Positions 1-12,600 of a stretch of 64,000 nucleotides of DNA are shown here, one piece after another. Below the pieces are notes generated by a model. The model saw only the letters and a list, made by a program, of their open reading frames with translations, had not been told where the DNA came from and did no database searches. Origin of the DNA: Laguncularia racemosa (lineage: Eukaryota; Streptophyta; Magnoliopsida; Myrtales; Combretaceae). Each line of letters opens with the position of its first letter. Position 1 is the stretch's first letter. The position numbers and the translations under genes were made by a program. The stretch is taken from the NCBI GenBank assembly GCA_037954665.1, contig JBBMOL010000289.1, positions 310,001-374,000 on the forward strand, in the 5' to 3' direction.

Positions 1-1
1 C

Positions 2-3000
2 CATCAATGGGTTCCTAGGGCAGAGTTCGACGCAATGTATCAGAAGGTCGGGCGTATGGAACGGCGTCTTGATGACCTGATCGAGCGTTTCGATGCTCTG
101 GCGGTAGACCCTAATAGGGTTGGTGGAGCCGGCCGGAATCCACCACGTGTGGTGGAGGAGTTCGTTGGGTGCATCATCCGACCTGTTGTTGAGAACAAGT
201 GGGGGTGTGTGGAGAGTGAGGAGTCCAGCGGGGAAAGTGATGATACGTACGAAAGTAGACCGCGGCGAGGACGTGGTGGAAGAGGTGGTGGTCATCGGAT
301 GACTCCTCATGGAAACTATCCTAGAGAAGGTGATCACAGGAGGAACCGTGGGGGTTATGATCACGGGGATGGCGGAGACTACCGGTTGAAGGTTGATATC
401 CCTTGGTTCGATGGCAGTCTCAACATCGAAGGTTTCCTCGATTGGTTGGCGGAGGTGGATCGGTTCTTCGACTACATGGAAATTCCCGAGGATCGTCGGG
501 TAAGGTTGGTGGCGTGTAGGTTGAAGAGTGGTGCTTCGGCATGGTGGGAGAGATTGCAAAGCAGGAGGCAGCGGGAAGGAAAGCACCCGATGCAATCATG
601 GTATCGCATGAAGCAGCTGTTGCAACATGACTTCCTCCCACCAGATTACGAACAGATATTGTTCCAACAATATCAGCGGTGCCGCCAAGGACAACGTTCC
701 GTGCACGAGTATACGGCGGAATTCATGAAGCTGGCAGAACGGAATGACTTGAGGGAGAGCGAGGGACAGCAAGTTGCGAGGTATGTAGAAGGGCTTAAAT
801 TACAAATTAAAGATAAGATTGGAGTGACGATGGTGAGAACCCTCGTTGAAGCAAAGAACTTGGCTCTCCGAGCCGAGCTTGTGTTGCAGGAGCAAGGGAC
901 TAGATACGGGGGAGGACGGAAAGGGTATGTAGGCGAAGCTATAGGTGGTGGAAGTCGACTGGTACTTGAGAAAAGTCGAGTTGCACCATTCAAACCAACT
1001 GAGGACATGTCTAGGAGGGAAGAGAAAAGTGAGGGGAAGAAACCGATGGAGCCGAAAGGAGCTCAAAGGCAGAGCAATCCCTATGCCAAACCCATATTGG
1101 GTAAGTGCTTCCGATGTAACCAATCGGGTCATCGGTTAAACGAATGCCCAATGAAGAAGAGCGTCAACATCCTCGATAGGGAAGAGGATGAGGAAATTTG
1201 ATGTGAGCCCGATGGAGAGGGAGAGTACTATGAGGAGGAAGAAGAAGCGGCGGAGCCATCATATGTAATTCGGCGCATGATGCTCACTCCAAAGCAAGAG
1301 GAGTTCACGCAGAGGCACCAATTGTTTCGCACACGGTGTACGATCATTGGGAAGCTATTTGAGTTGATAGTGGACAGTGGTAGTTGCGAGAACATCATCG
1401 GAAGGGAGGTTGTAACCCAACTACAGCTGCCCATTGAGAAGCACCCGAATCCTTATACTATTGGTTGGATCAAGGCCGCCGAGAAAATTGAAGTTAAGGA
1501 AAGATGTAGGGTACCTTTCTCAATAGGGAAGTATCGTGATGAAGCATTCTGCGACATTGTAGACATGGATGCTTGCCACATTTTGTTTGGGAGGCCATGG
1601 CAGTTCGATGTGGACGCGCAACATGCGGGCAAAGAAAATGTCTACCGGTTGGAGAAGGAGGGTGTGAAGTACACCTTATTGCCATTGAAGAGGGAAAGGC
1701 GTGTTAAAGGGAAGAAGGTTGAGAGCCGCTCATTTTTAACTGTCACTCAATCCGAGAAGGAAGTGATAGACGACTTGAAGGAATCATGAGTAGTGCATGC
1801 CCTCATCGTGAAAGAAGTGACCGAAGGGGGGGAGGAACTTGATAGAGGAGTACCGGGAGTGGTGAAAGATCTTCTTGAAGAGTTCAAGGAAGTGATCCCA
1901 GACGATCTACCCGAGGGGCTACCCCCTTTGAGGGATATTCAACACCAAATAGACCTGGTGCCCGGGGCTAGTCTCTCAAACCTCCCGCATTACAGAATGA
2001 GTCCCAAAGAAGCCGAGATTCTCCAGGAGAAGGTCCAAGAGCTTTTGGATAAAGGTTTCATCCGGGATAGCCTAAGCCCATGTGCGGTTCCGGCATTGTT
2101 GACTCCCAAGAAAGATGGGAGTTGGAGGATGTGTGTTAATAGCCGAGCTATCAATAAAATCACCATAGGGTATAAATTCCCTATACCCCGCATTGAGGAT
2201 ATGTTGGACCATTTGAGTGGCGCTACTATCTTCTCCAAGATAGATTTGCGGAGTGGATATCACCAGATTCGAATCCGTCCTAGAGACGAGTGGAAAACGG
2301 CATTTAAGACCAAGGAGGGGCTGTATGAGTGGCTAGTGATGCCATTCGGGCTGAGTAACGCACCGAGTACCTTCATGAGAGTCATGAACCAGGTATTGAA
2401 ACCTTTCAATGGTCGTTTTCTTGTAGTGTACTTTAACGACATTCTGATATATAGTAAATCTGAAGAAGAACACTTAGAACATCTAAGGTGTGTGTTGTCT
2501 ACACTAAAGGCGAATAAGTTGTTCGCAAATTTTAAAAAGTGCACATTTCTGTCAAGACGACTGTTGTTCCTGGGGTTTGTGGTTAGTAGTGAGGGGGTGA
2601 TGGTGGATGATGAGAAGGTAAAGGCAATCAGGGAATGGCCTGTTCCAAGGACGGTAACGGAGTTGAGAAGCTTCCTCGGCCTAGCCAGTTTCTACAGACG
2701 GTTCATTAGGCATTTTAGTACTGTTGCTGCACCCTTAACCGAATGTCTAAAGAAGGGGAAATTCCAATGGGCGAAGAATCTGAACTGAGCTTCATGAACT
2801 TGAAGCAGAGATTGTGTAGCGCGCCTGTACTAGCTCTACCGAACTTTGAAAAATTGTTCGAAGTGGATTGCGATGCTAGTGGGGTCGGAGTTGGTGCGGT
2901 ATTATCACAGGAGAAAAGACCAATAGCTTTTTACAGTGAGAAGTTGTGCGAAGCGAGGAGGACCTGGTCTACCTATGATAAGGAATTCTACGCCGTGGTA

Positions 3001-4539
3001 AGGGCCCTTAAAGTGTGGGAACACTACCTGGTCGGGAAGGAGTTCATCTTGTATTCGGATTGTGGGGCTCTTAAGCATTTGAGTGGCCAGACCCGCATTA
3101 GTAAGGATATGCACGCTAGGTGGATTGAGTTCTTGCAGAGGTTTCCTTTCAGGTTGATGCACAAGTCAGGTGTGCAAAACAAAGTCGCGGACGCCCTGAG
3201 TAGAAGAGCAAATGTCCTACTTACTTTGAGTACAGACATTGTCGGCTTTGAGAAGCTAAAGGAACTGTACGGAAATGATAGCGACTTTAAGAACACTTGG
3301 ACTAAGTGTGCTAACAGGGAGCCGTGCGATGACTACCATATATATGATGGATATTTGATGAAAGGGAACCAGCTGTGCATTCCCGAATCTTCTTTGCGGG
3401 AAAAGCTTATCAGGGACTTGCATGGTGGAGGATTGGCGGGACATATGGGTAGAGATAAGACCCTAGCTGCAGTTACTGCCAGGTACTTTTGGCCTCGGTT
3501 GAGGAGGGATGTGTATCGGATTGTGGAGAGGTGCTACATTTGTCAAGTGTCTAAGGGGCAATCCCAAAACACTGGTCTATACACTCCTCTCCCCGTACCT
3601 TCAAACATTTGGGAGGATTTGTCGATGGACTTCATACTAGGTTTGCCTCGTACCCAACGAGGTGCTGACTCTGTGTTTGTTGTAGTTGACAGGTTTTCCA
3701 AGATGGCTCATTTCATTCCATGCCGGAAGACCGCTGACGCACGGGCTATCGCACGGTTGTTCTTCAGGGAAGTGGTAAGGCTACATGGAGTCCCCAAGTC
3801 GATTACATTAGATAGGGACAGCAAATTCCTTAGTCACTTTTGGAGAACCCTCTGGTTTATGTTTGATTCCTCCTTGAATTACAGCAGCACCGCTCATCCT
3901 CAAACCGACGGACAGACCGAGGTGACTAACAGGACCCTCGGAAACCTCATCAGAAGCATCTGTGGGGAGAAACCGGGGCAATGGGATCAAGCATTGGCTC
4001 AGGCTGAATTCGCCTACAATAGTTCTGTCCACCGAACTATTGGAAGGTCCCCATTCTCAGTGGTATACACGAAGACACCGCAACATGCGTTGGACTTGCT
4101 CAAGTTACCGAAGGACATGGTGGGGGATGTAGCGGCTAGACATATGGCGGAGCAACACCACGCCACTACTGAAGAAGTTAAGCGAAAGATAGAGGAATCC
4201 AACACACGGTACAAGGGGGATGCAGATAAACATAGACGGCAGAAGCTCTTTGCAGTTGGCGATCAGGTAATGGTTTACCTTCGGAAGGAGCGATTCCCCG
4301 TAGGGAAGTATGGGAAACTTCAACCCAGGAAGTACGGTCCCTATGAAGTTGTGCGCAAGATCAATGACAATGCGTATATCGTACAACTCCCGAAAGATAT
4401 GAATATATCTTGCACTTTCAATGTAGCGGACTTGTCACCTTTTCATGCAGATGATACTCCTCTATATCCGGATGAGAACTCGGGGTCGAGTTCTCCATTG
4501 GTGGGGGAAAATGATGGAGACAGGGAACACACGGCTTGA
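2..4539 (+). pseudogene. broken gag-pol of gypsy element 1
   Basis: The frame is open from the window edge. Gag ends in a CCHC zinc knuckle (CFRCNQSGHRLNEC, about 1106-1150). A TGA at 1199-1201 stands where element 2 has Cys. The protease has its DSG triad at 1373-1381. A second TGA is at 1787-1789. RT follows, but its catalytic YxDD box reads YFND (2429-2440), so the first Asp is Asn. Near 2770 one base appears to be missing, which shifts the frame. The rest continues in another frame to 4539: RNase H (EVDCDASG, LYSDCGALKHL), the HHCC integrase finger, and the integrase core with its Asp (GAT 3811-3813) and a later Glu. Two stops, one frameshift and a lost RT Asp make it non-functional. The sense of each break is clear from element 2, which is intact at those positions. 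Confidence 0.9.
4500..4511 (+). other. polypurine tract of element 1
   Basis: A GGTGGGGGAAAA run lies directly before the TGATG that opens the 3' LTR. This is the expected plus-strand primer position. Elements 2 and 3 have purine runs at the same place. The pol frame reads through it. Confidence 0.7.
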
Positions 4540-4715
4540 ACACACGGCCGTGCATGGAGACCGTGTATTCAAGTCAGAGTTCACAGATGTATACACGACT
4601 TCCTTACACGGCCAGGAGGCGACCATGCATCGCGACCGTGTATCCGTTGAGGAGTTCCACAGATGTATACACGGCTAGGAGACGACCGTGCATCGCGACC
4701 GTGTCTTCAGCCCAA
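4512..4715 (+). repeat. 3' LTR of element 1, truncated, with tandem repeats
   Basis: It starts TGATGGAGACAGG, like the TGATG start of the element 2 LTRs. It then carries diverged repeats of 63-76 bp: accgtgt recurs at 4560, 4635 and 4698, and cagatgtatacacg at 4584 and 4660. Short palindromes such as CACGGCCGTG are included. The TATA box, downstream part and TGCGTCA-type end seen in element 2 are not recognisable, so the LTR is probably truncated near 4715. No target duplication could be identified. Confidence 0.65.
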
Positions 4716-4739
4716 TTTCCTTAGATCTATAGCAACCTT

Positions 4740-6640
4740 ATTTTGTGAATTGAGTTTTATCACAAGATTTTGTAAATTAACAAATTTATGTCAAACTAAT
4801 TAAATGAACGAGATAATAAAAAATTAAAATAGCAAATATAGTATTGAAAATAAAAGAGAGAAAAGGGTTTAGAAGATTAAGCTCATATTTAATGTGGAGT
4901 TTGGATAGCCCCTTACTTTCCATGGATATATAATGCCTCCAACCAAGGACTTTACACCGCTTTTATTCAATAACTTAAGCAATGACTTAAAAGCCTACAA
5001 CAATTGTTTCAAACTCACAATTACAAGTGTAGTGCACTCTTTTGATGAAAATTACAAATGGATTATACTTGTACTATACTAGAGTTTCAACAAAGAATAA
5101 CAAAGTACAAGAGAGTTGATGAGCAAGAGGATAAGTAATAATATTGCAAATAAGGCTTAAAATCTTGTTTTCAATCTGCCTTGAAATGTTATTTAAAGCC
5201 CCTCAAAGAATTGTGGACATTATACTCTTTATTCTTGCATTAAATACTCTATAACGACTATAACTTTTTGAGATACTCCAGACTCTTTGTGCACTCTTGT
5301 AGCTTTTCTCATTGGAAAGGTTTAGATCATTTTCAAATGCTTTAGACTCTTTCCTTGCATCCTAGAGCACAAGTGCTCTCCACATGGGATGGTTCAGATC
5401 ATTTGTACAATGTTTTCGGGTCATTCAATGTGTTTGCAAGGAATCGGGTAAAGTATAAGGGTCCGAACTATTTCAAATGCTCTAAACCTTTTTTTATTAG
5501 GAATTACACTTACTTTTAATTATTAACAAAGAACATTTCAACTTAATTCCTTAGTTAAAAAAGTAATTCTTTTCACTTGAATCAAAATAAAAAGTTCAAA
5601 TACAAAACATGAAGATGAATATTCCAACTTTGGCTTTTTAGATCATATCTCATTAATGGTAGATGAACATAGTCCCTAAGTTGAAAAATTTAGACCTTTT
5701 TTTTAACAAAATTGCACAAATGTGGGTCCTTTTCTATATTTTTCTAGATAAACCATAATTAAATAATAATATTCAAATTATATTTATAATAACCAATGAA
5801 AAAACATTTTGAAATGTTAATTGTGATGATTTTTAAAATAGAAGTATTATTTTTGGTATTCTATATACTTTAAAGCATAATCTATGTATAGTGTAAGATA
5901 AATGATGGATATATATTATTTTGTATTTATTGTTGAAAATTTTATCTCTAGATTTTGATAATTATTTTTCTAGATAATAATAATTAAAAAAAAATCTAAC
6001 CAATAGATAGAAATTATGGTTACCTTTTCTAAAAGATGTATATTTTGATGAGATTATTAAATATTGAATTTAATAATATGCATGGGATTTGGTTTGTGAT
6101 GATGGATATAAAAAATGGAAATAAATAAAGCATAAACAATATTATGTAAAAATAAATATGAGATTTGGTTTATTTCTCATATATGTTTTAATAAAGTTAA
6201 AAAGTAAAATTACGATGAATAAAATTTATTCAAGATAATGTTTTTATATGTATACTCACTAATTATATAATGCTATATATATAAAAAATAAATAATAATA
6301 ATTTTTTATAAGTGATGATATATAATTAGATGAAAAAAAAAAAAACACAAAACAAGGGTTCGCATTTGTGTAGCATGCTTTCAATAAAATAGTGTTACTG
6401 AAGTAGTCGAATGTCGCACTTTCCTTTTACTCTGAGTTTTAGGTGGCTGTAGTCTGGTCGACACGGAAATATTAAGAATTGTTCGTGTTACATATTATCT
6501 TCTATCAGGATTATCAATTTAGATAGAAATGATTCAAAAATCACATCTTTGGGTCGATTTACTGAAAACAACACAACACTAGGCACTCCCAAGCAAGCAA
6601 GCCAGCCAGCAAATCCGAATTCTCTGAACTAAAAATCAGG
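4740..6640. other. gene-free AT-rich stretch, possible old LTR fragment
   Basis: No gene is supported here. About 4860-5460, read on the minus strand, has the texture of a copia-type LTR leader. One stretch recalls the common plant LTR wording about 'pull-up' of a 3' leader with GAATAAA-like motifs, but I cannot assign it. The part from 5460 to 6350 is very AT-rich with poly-A runs. The last 300 bp are presumably the DEG15 promoter and 5' UTR, but no core promoter motif stood out. Confidence 0.3.
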
Positions 6641-6649
6641 TTTTCCGAC

Positions 6650-9600
6650 ATGGGTTTGTCTGAAATCGTTGATGTTGCCCGAAACCTGGCTGTTATGGTC
6701 CGTGTTCATGGCCCTGTAAGCTCTTTTTAACCAATCCCGTTGCATAATTATGTTTGTGGGTTTATGTTTTCTTTGCCAATAAAAGGGAAATGAGTAAATT
6801 GTCAAAGCACGGTGGCGCGGCTACTCACAATTTTCATAAATTCATAGGCTGTGTGGGCGTATGTTAATCAGTGGGCTTAGACTTTATGCAATTGAATTGA
6901 GTGATTGGAATTTGTATTTATGAATTTCAGGATCCAAAGGGTGTTAAGATGAGAAAACACGCTTTCCATCAATACCAGTAAGTGTTAATCTTGCTTCCCT
7001 CGTTGCGTTTACACCAATTTCTCGATTTTCTTGATGCAATTTTTAAGTTTCGCTCTGAAATATTAGTTAGTAAAGTCTTCTGTTCGTTTAAAGTTAAGCA
7101 CTCGTTCAAGGACCTGTATTCTCATTGCTGTAAAGCAGCCTTGATCCACTGCTGTTAAATGTTGTATGTCCAATCCTAGGCTGAGTTGAAAAAACAAAGA
7201 GGAGCAATTTGGTCGATGCAACGGGCTGCACCCATTGTCGGATGCATCTTCCAGTAATGCATTTTTGGGACTGTACATAGAAAATGAGACTACATGTGAG
7301 TGTTCTGATTATTGACATGCCAAAAAATCAATTGAAGGCTGTACCTATATCCACATGCAACCTCCCCTAACTATTCTTTCCCCCTGCCTTTGGGTGCTGA
7401 AATGCTCTAGAGTATAATTTTTTTGTTATGTTGGACCTGGGGAAGGCAGGGCCTTTGTATCCCTTCTTCCTCATCAAATCTTGAGGAAGATGATCCTGTC
7501 CTATATGCCGACTTGAGTTCAATGATTTTGTATTGTAGAGAACTGAACATAAATATTTATCCATGATCACTTCTTGCTGGGGAAATACGGTTGGAAACTA
7601 TTGATTTATGTTTAGGGTGCATTGGTTGTGTGTGTTAATTGAAATGAAAATTATTCATTACATTTTAAGCAAAAGTTATTGGATCATAAAGTCGGTATAG
7701 ATTAATCCTGCAAAGAAAAGTTAAGCATCTTATCCACAATGATGTCCTCCACATTATGAATTCTGAATTTCTCTGTTTCTAGAAGCTAAATGTTCCTGCA
7801 GGTGGAACACATATAAAGCAATTCATTTTTGAGACTTAGATGTTTGTTGGCTGGCTTGGTATACTAGGATTTTACCTTATGGGTAAGCTAGAAGCTTTAA
7901 TTTTAAGATAAAGATGTGGAATAATGTGAAAAAAAAAGGAGACACAATAGTTAATTCAAACTTCTGGAAATCCTAGGATATATTCTAAAAGTTTGGGCTG
8001 TGATCACTAGGATTGTGGTCATGCATCCATGGGTGGTGGCTGACATTAGAATTACATTTGTTACTCAGTGATTTACCAAATAAAAAGTTACTATCATGCT
8101 TGAACTCAAGGGGTGCAAACCATGCTTCTGAAGAAAGGAAAATTTTCGGAGCTAGTGGTGCAGATCTAGGAGTATAGTCAAGGGTATGATCCTACAAGTA
8201 ATATTACAAAACTAATGCAGAACTTCTTGGTATTTCTTTGAGCAAGTCTCTATAGAATGATTCATGCTTTGCCATTGATTTTAGCCTTGATAGTTAAACT
8301 CTAAATTCAAAGTATTTTTTCCTATTTGTTTTCACTATGCAACCTAATTTTTGGTCTATGCTCAATGAATATATGTCTGATTGTTGCTTTACACTTTCAA
8401 CCTGCAAGTCTTGAATCATTTTCTAGAAACCATTTTTTGGGTTATTAGAGTATATTAACAATACCTACTTATTTGTGTGAAGTGCTAAATACTTTATTTT
8501 ATTTTATTTCAGTTTTCTCTAACTAAATATTTTACTTTCTCAATGCATTAATGTCAAACCATTGCTTTCTTTAGTGTTCTTAAGCTTTTGTCTTGAGTGT
8601 GTTTTTCCTCTATCTATATATTCGGAATCTTGCTCTTCTTTTGGAATACTTTGAGCTTTAGTCCTTTCATAGTTTAGTTCTTTAATGAAAAATAGCATTC
8701 CCTTCTGTATATACTTTGTTAACTTGTCAAAACATATAGTTTCTCACTGCATAATTGTTTAAAACTTTTGTGATAAAATACATTACATCCTTGAAAAAGT
8801 ATTTTCTCACTTTTAATGGATATATTTAGCTGCTGCTCTTTTTGGTTATGCATAATGTCAGCTCTAGCTTGAAATTAGAGCTCCTTAGTAGCATATATTT
8901 AGATTATTTCCTTTCCCTAGATTCCATAAGTTTCAATCTTACTGGTTACATTCTTTTTGTAGGTCTGGCAAGACAACACTATCGGCTTCTGGACTATTAC
9001 TGCCGACTTCTCTATTTGATTCTGAGGTGGCTAAGCAGATCTTTGGTGAAAATGATTGGTGCTCAGGATTGGTAGTTACTGTTGCATCAGTTATTGAGCC
9101 TTTTTTGCCATTAAAACAGAGAATTGAAGCAGTGGAGGTTGAAAAACAATTTATACACTTTCATTGCATAGTTCTGTAGACATGATTCATGATTTGTTAA
9201 TGGTTGTTTCTAGATTTTACTTTGTTGATTTTGCTGCAGGGAATACCTCAGTTGATTCCTGGTGCTCAAATTGACATTACAGTTGAGGAGGTAGGAATCT
9301 ATCCGCAGTTTGGTTAATTTAAGCCCTATATTCGGTTGTCATAGTTACTTATATGCGGTGATTTTGCAGCACAGTGAGAATGTGGAAAAGCAGCCTGAGG
9401 ACTTAGACATAGGAGCTCCTGGTCAACTTCCTGTAAAACTGTTATCATTGGTAAGAAAAATTGTTGCTTTCCTTTCTTGGAAGTAATTATTAAGTTTGGC
9501 TTCTTACCTAAGTGCATGAAGAGTTGTAGAGACTTATGCCAGGCTATTGTTCTTTAGCTCTTTTTTCTTTTTTTAAATAAAATGAAAAGTTTCCTCTATA

Positions 9601-12600
9601 AACCGAATATATTCTTCTTTTCTAAGATGATGACTTTGGCTATGTATTTGCTGAAAGCAATTTTTTTTGCTTTTATCAAAGTTAAAATGTGGTACAATGT
9701 GATCTTGTTTCAACTGTACTTATCTTTGTAATTGTTGTTTGAAGATTTAGTTGTTGCATATCAATCCATTTTGCCACTATGTTTGTCAATGTGGAATTTA
9801 ATGATAATGTGTTGGTATGTGTACTTTAGCAAGAGCTAGTTTGCTATTCCCAAGGTAGCTTATTTCCAAAAATTTGGTTACTCTTAATGTTGCTTTTATT
9901 TAACTGGAATGGAATAAGGTTGGAAAGTAATAGCAATTCTTGTGGTGGTGTTTTGGTCTAAAGTCAGGGTTATTTTTTGGAATAATATTACATTTCATGA
10001 GGAATAATAATTCCTCTGTTGAAGAGAGAGAATATAATTCTATTATCTATTCCAGATTATATGGAATCGATATTGTTTATAGTATATCTTTTTGCAAACC
10101 AAATAAGGAAATAGTTATTCCATAAATAGTAAAGGTAGAATGATAATTCTCTTCCCATGAACCAAACGCAATGTTAAGGAATTGATAATGATTTAATTGT
10201 GTATCTATTTTTGGATAAATATTTAATTATGTATCTTACTATGCAGGTTGATGTATCTACCTCTTCCAGTGCTCTCCAGTCCTTGATTGAAGCTTCAGGG
10301 TCTGCAGAACATGGTTGGGAAACTGGTTGGTCCTTGGCTTCGCTGGAGAGCCATGTCAAGCCTCTGATGGATTTTGTTGGGAACCAGGTGCATGTCCAGT
10401 TTGGCAATTTCGATTAATTACTCTTAACAAGTTTATGAAATCGGGTTTGTTAAGATTTTTCAAAGTACATTGAGTGTGGCCTTCAATAATTGCATCTTCA
10501 ACCTTAGATGGGTAGGATTTTACAATTTAGTGGCTGCTTTTGGCAAATGAACTCATCCTTATTGAACAATACATGGTGATGATCTGAAACTTTTCTGCTT
10601 CTGAAGAATGCACATCCTTCACTATAAATCATTTTCATTCCAATAGCAACATCAGGGTAAAATGATTGTGTGATAATTCAAGTACTGCTGCCATTTCAAC
10701 TTTGCTGGAACCTGTCTAGAGTCAAATTCAGTATGTTTTTATTTTAGTTTTTTGGGGCTATGATGGCTGCTTTAGCTCAATCTTTAAATTCACCATCCAT
10801 AGGCTTTTGTAGCTTTTTTGCTTGGAAAGCTAATTGCAAAGGACAACGGATATCCACGAGCTGTTTTCAAGTGTTTCCACCTGTGTGATTGCATATAAAG
10901 TGGCCTCATAGTAGTATTCATTTTATGTTTTGAATATTGTCCAAAAATTAGTTTGTGCCTTTTGCAGAACCAACACAATGTTGCGATTGAGGAATCTGCT
11001 AATCCAAGTGTTTTGGCCAAGTCATGCACTAAACTTGCCATTCTTGGGGTTTCCCTGTTTCACAAGGTAGTAATGTTACTACTGCTAAAACTTTTTATTG
11101 GTGTGTATATATTAGAATGACTTGTGTTTCTATGTTAGAATTTGTCAAGGAGAGCCGCTGCATCTCCCCCTAAAAGAGGAGATTTTCTCCTGGCTGTGGG
11201 TTCTCCTTTTGGCATCCTTTCACCTGTCCACTTCTTTAACAGGTACTCTTTTCCGTATATGGTGCTTCATTGTTGAAATTCTTTTATTCTGACCTTCAAA
11301 ATGCGGCATCCATGTATACTTATTTGTGTACATCTTTGAGCAAACTGGATAGAGTAACATAGTTTCTTACCTATGCAGATGGGTTTTAAAAATTCCCGTT
11401 CATATTGCACAGCATTGATGATTATTGAAACTGCATGTTTTAATAGGTTCACTTTGTTGGCTGCTTGAACAGTATCTCTGTGGGATCAGTCGCCAACTGC
11501 TATCCACCCAATTCTTCTAGTAGATCATTGTTGATGGCTGACATTAGGTGTCTTCCGGGTATGCGTATATATCTCGAGAATAAACCATGAGTTACATATA
11601 TATCCAACTTAATACCATTTTCTTTTTTGTAGGCATGGAAGGTGGTCCAGTTTTTGATGAGCATGCAGATCTTGTTGGTATTCTGATCAGACCTTTAAGA
11701 CAGAAGAGTAGTGGTGCAGAAGTTCAGGTACAGATCTGTTGTTTTTTAGAAATTTTTTGCATTGTCACATGGGTTATGCATCATGCAGAACTGTGGTCTT
11801 GGATTGCAGCTATTGATTCCGTGGGAAGCCATTGTGTCTGCTTGCAAACATTTACTTCCTAAGGAACCTAAAGGAGGTACAATGGAGGTTCATAGTATCC
11901 TGGGAAACTCAAAATCATTGATGAAGGCATTTTCTTTTAACAGTTATAAGACAGATAAGCTCATCAGTTATGGGTTTGAAGAGCCTTTCTGCACTACATC
12001 TAAATTTGATAAGGCAATGTCATCTGTTTGTCTCATTACTGCTGATGCCGGTGTATGGGCATCTGGTGTTGTGATTAATGACCAAGGTCTAATATTGACG
12101 AATGCGCACTTGCTGGAACCATGGAGATTTAGGAAGACATCTCTCAATGGTGATGAAAATGGCAGAGAGTCAGAATTCATGTTCTCTTCATTGGAGAAAT
12201 CCAAATCTCCCATGCCTCACCAGAGTAAACATGGCAGTACTAACACTGGTGTAGTGGAGAAATTAGTGAGATCTTCAAGTTCATATGACAATGGCTACAG
12301 AAGTATATGTGTTCGCTTAGATCATATTGAACCTTGGACTTGGTATAATGCTAAGGTTGTTTTTGTTAGTAAAGGGCCTCTGGATGTTGCTTTACTGCAG
12401 CTCCTGAATGTTCCAAGACAGATGACTTGTATTGTTCCGGATTTTACGTCCCCATCCCTAGGTTCAAAAGTGTATGTTATTGGACATGGATTATTTGGAC
12501 CAAGATGTGGTAAGAGCTTTCAACTGTACTGAGACTTCTAGTTTTTGTCTCAATGCATCTCGAAAATTGATTCTCCTGTCAGCCAGTATGCTTGCAATGT

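Larger units (their letters stand above)
2..4715 (+). mobile_element. Ty3/gypsy LTR retrotransposon, element 1 (5' end outside window)
   Basis: The order is gag, protease, reverse transcriptase, RNase H, integrase, then a purine-rich tract and the start of a 3' LTR, which is the Ty3/gypsy order. The 5' LTR, primer site and Gag N-terminus lie left of the window. The protein and LTR start match element 2 at 27876-33503, so both belong to one family. The RT wording (LPHYRMSP, RAINKITIGYKFPIPR) and a pol frame that runs through the polypurine tract into the 3' LTR suggest the CRM-like branch of chromoviruses. That clade call is from memory. The right end is uncertain: after about 4715 the sequence no longer resembles the element 2 LTR. 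Confidence 0.9.
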
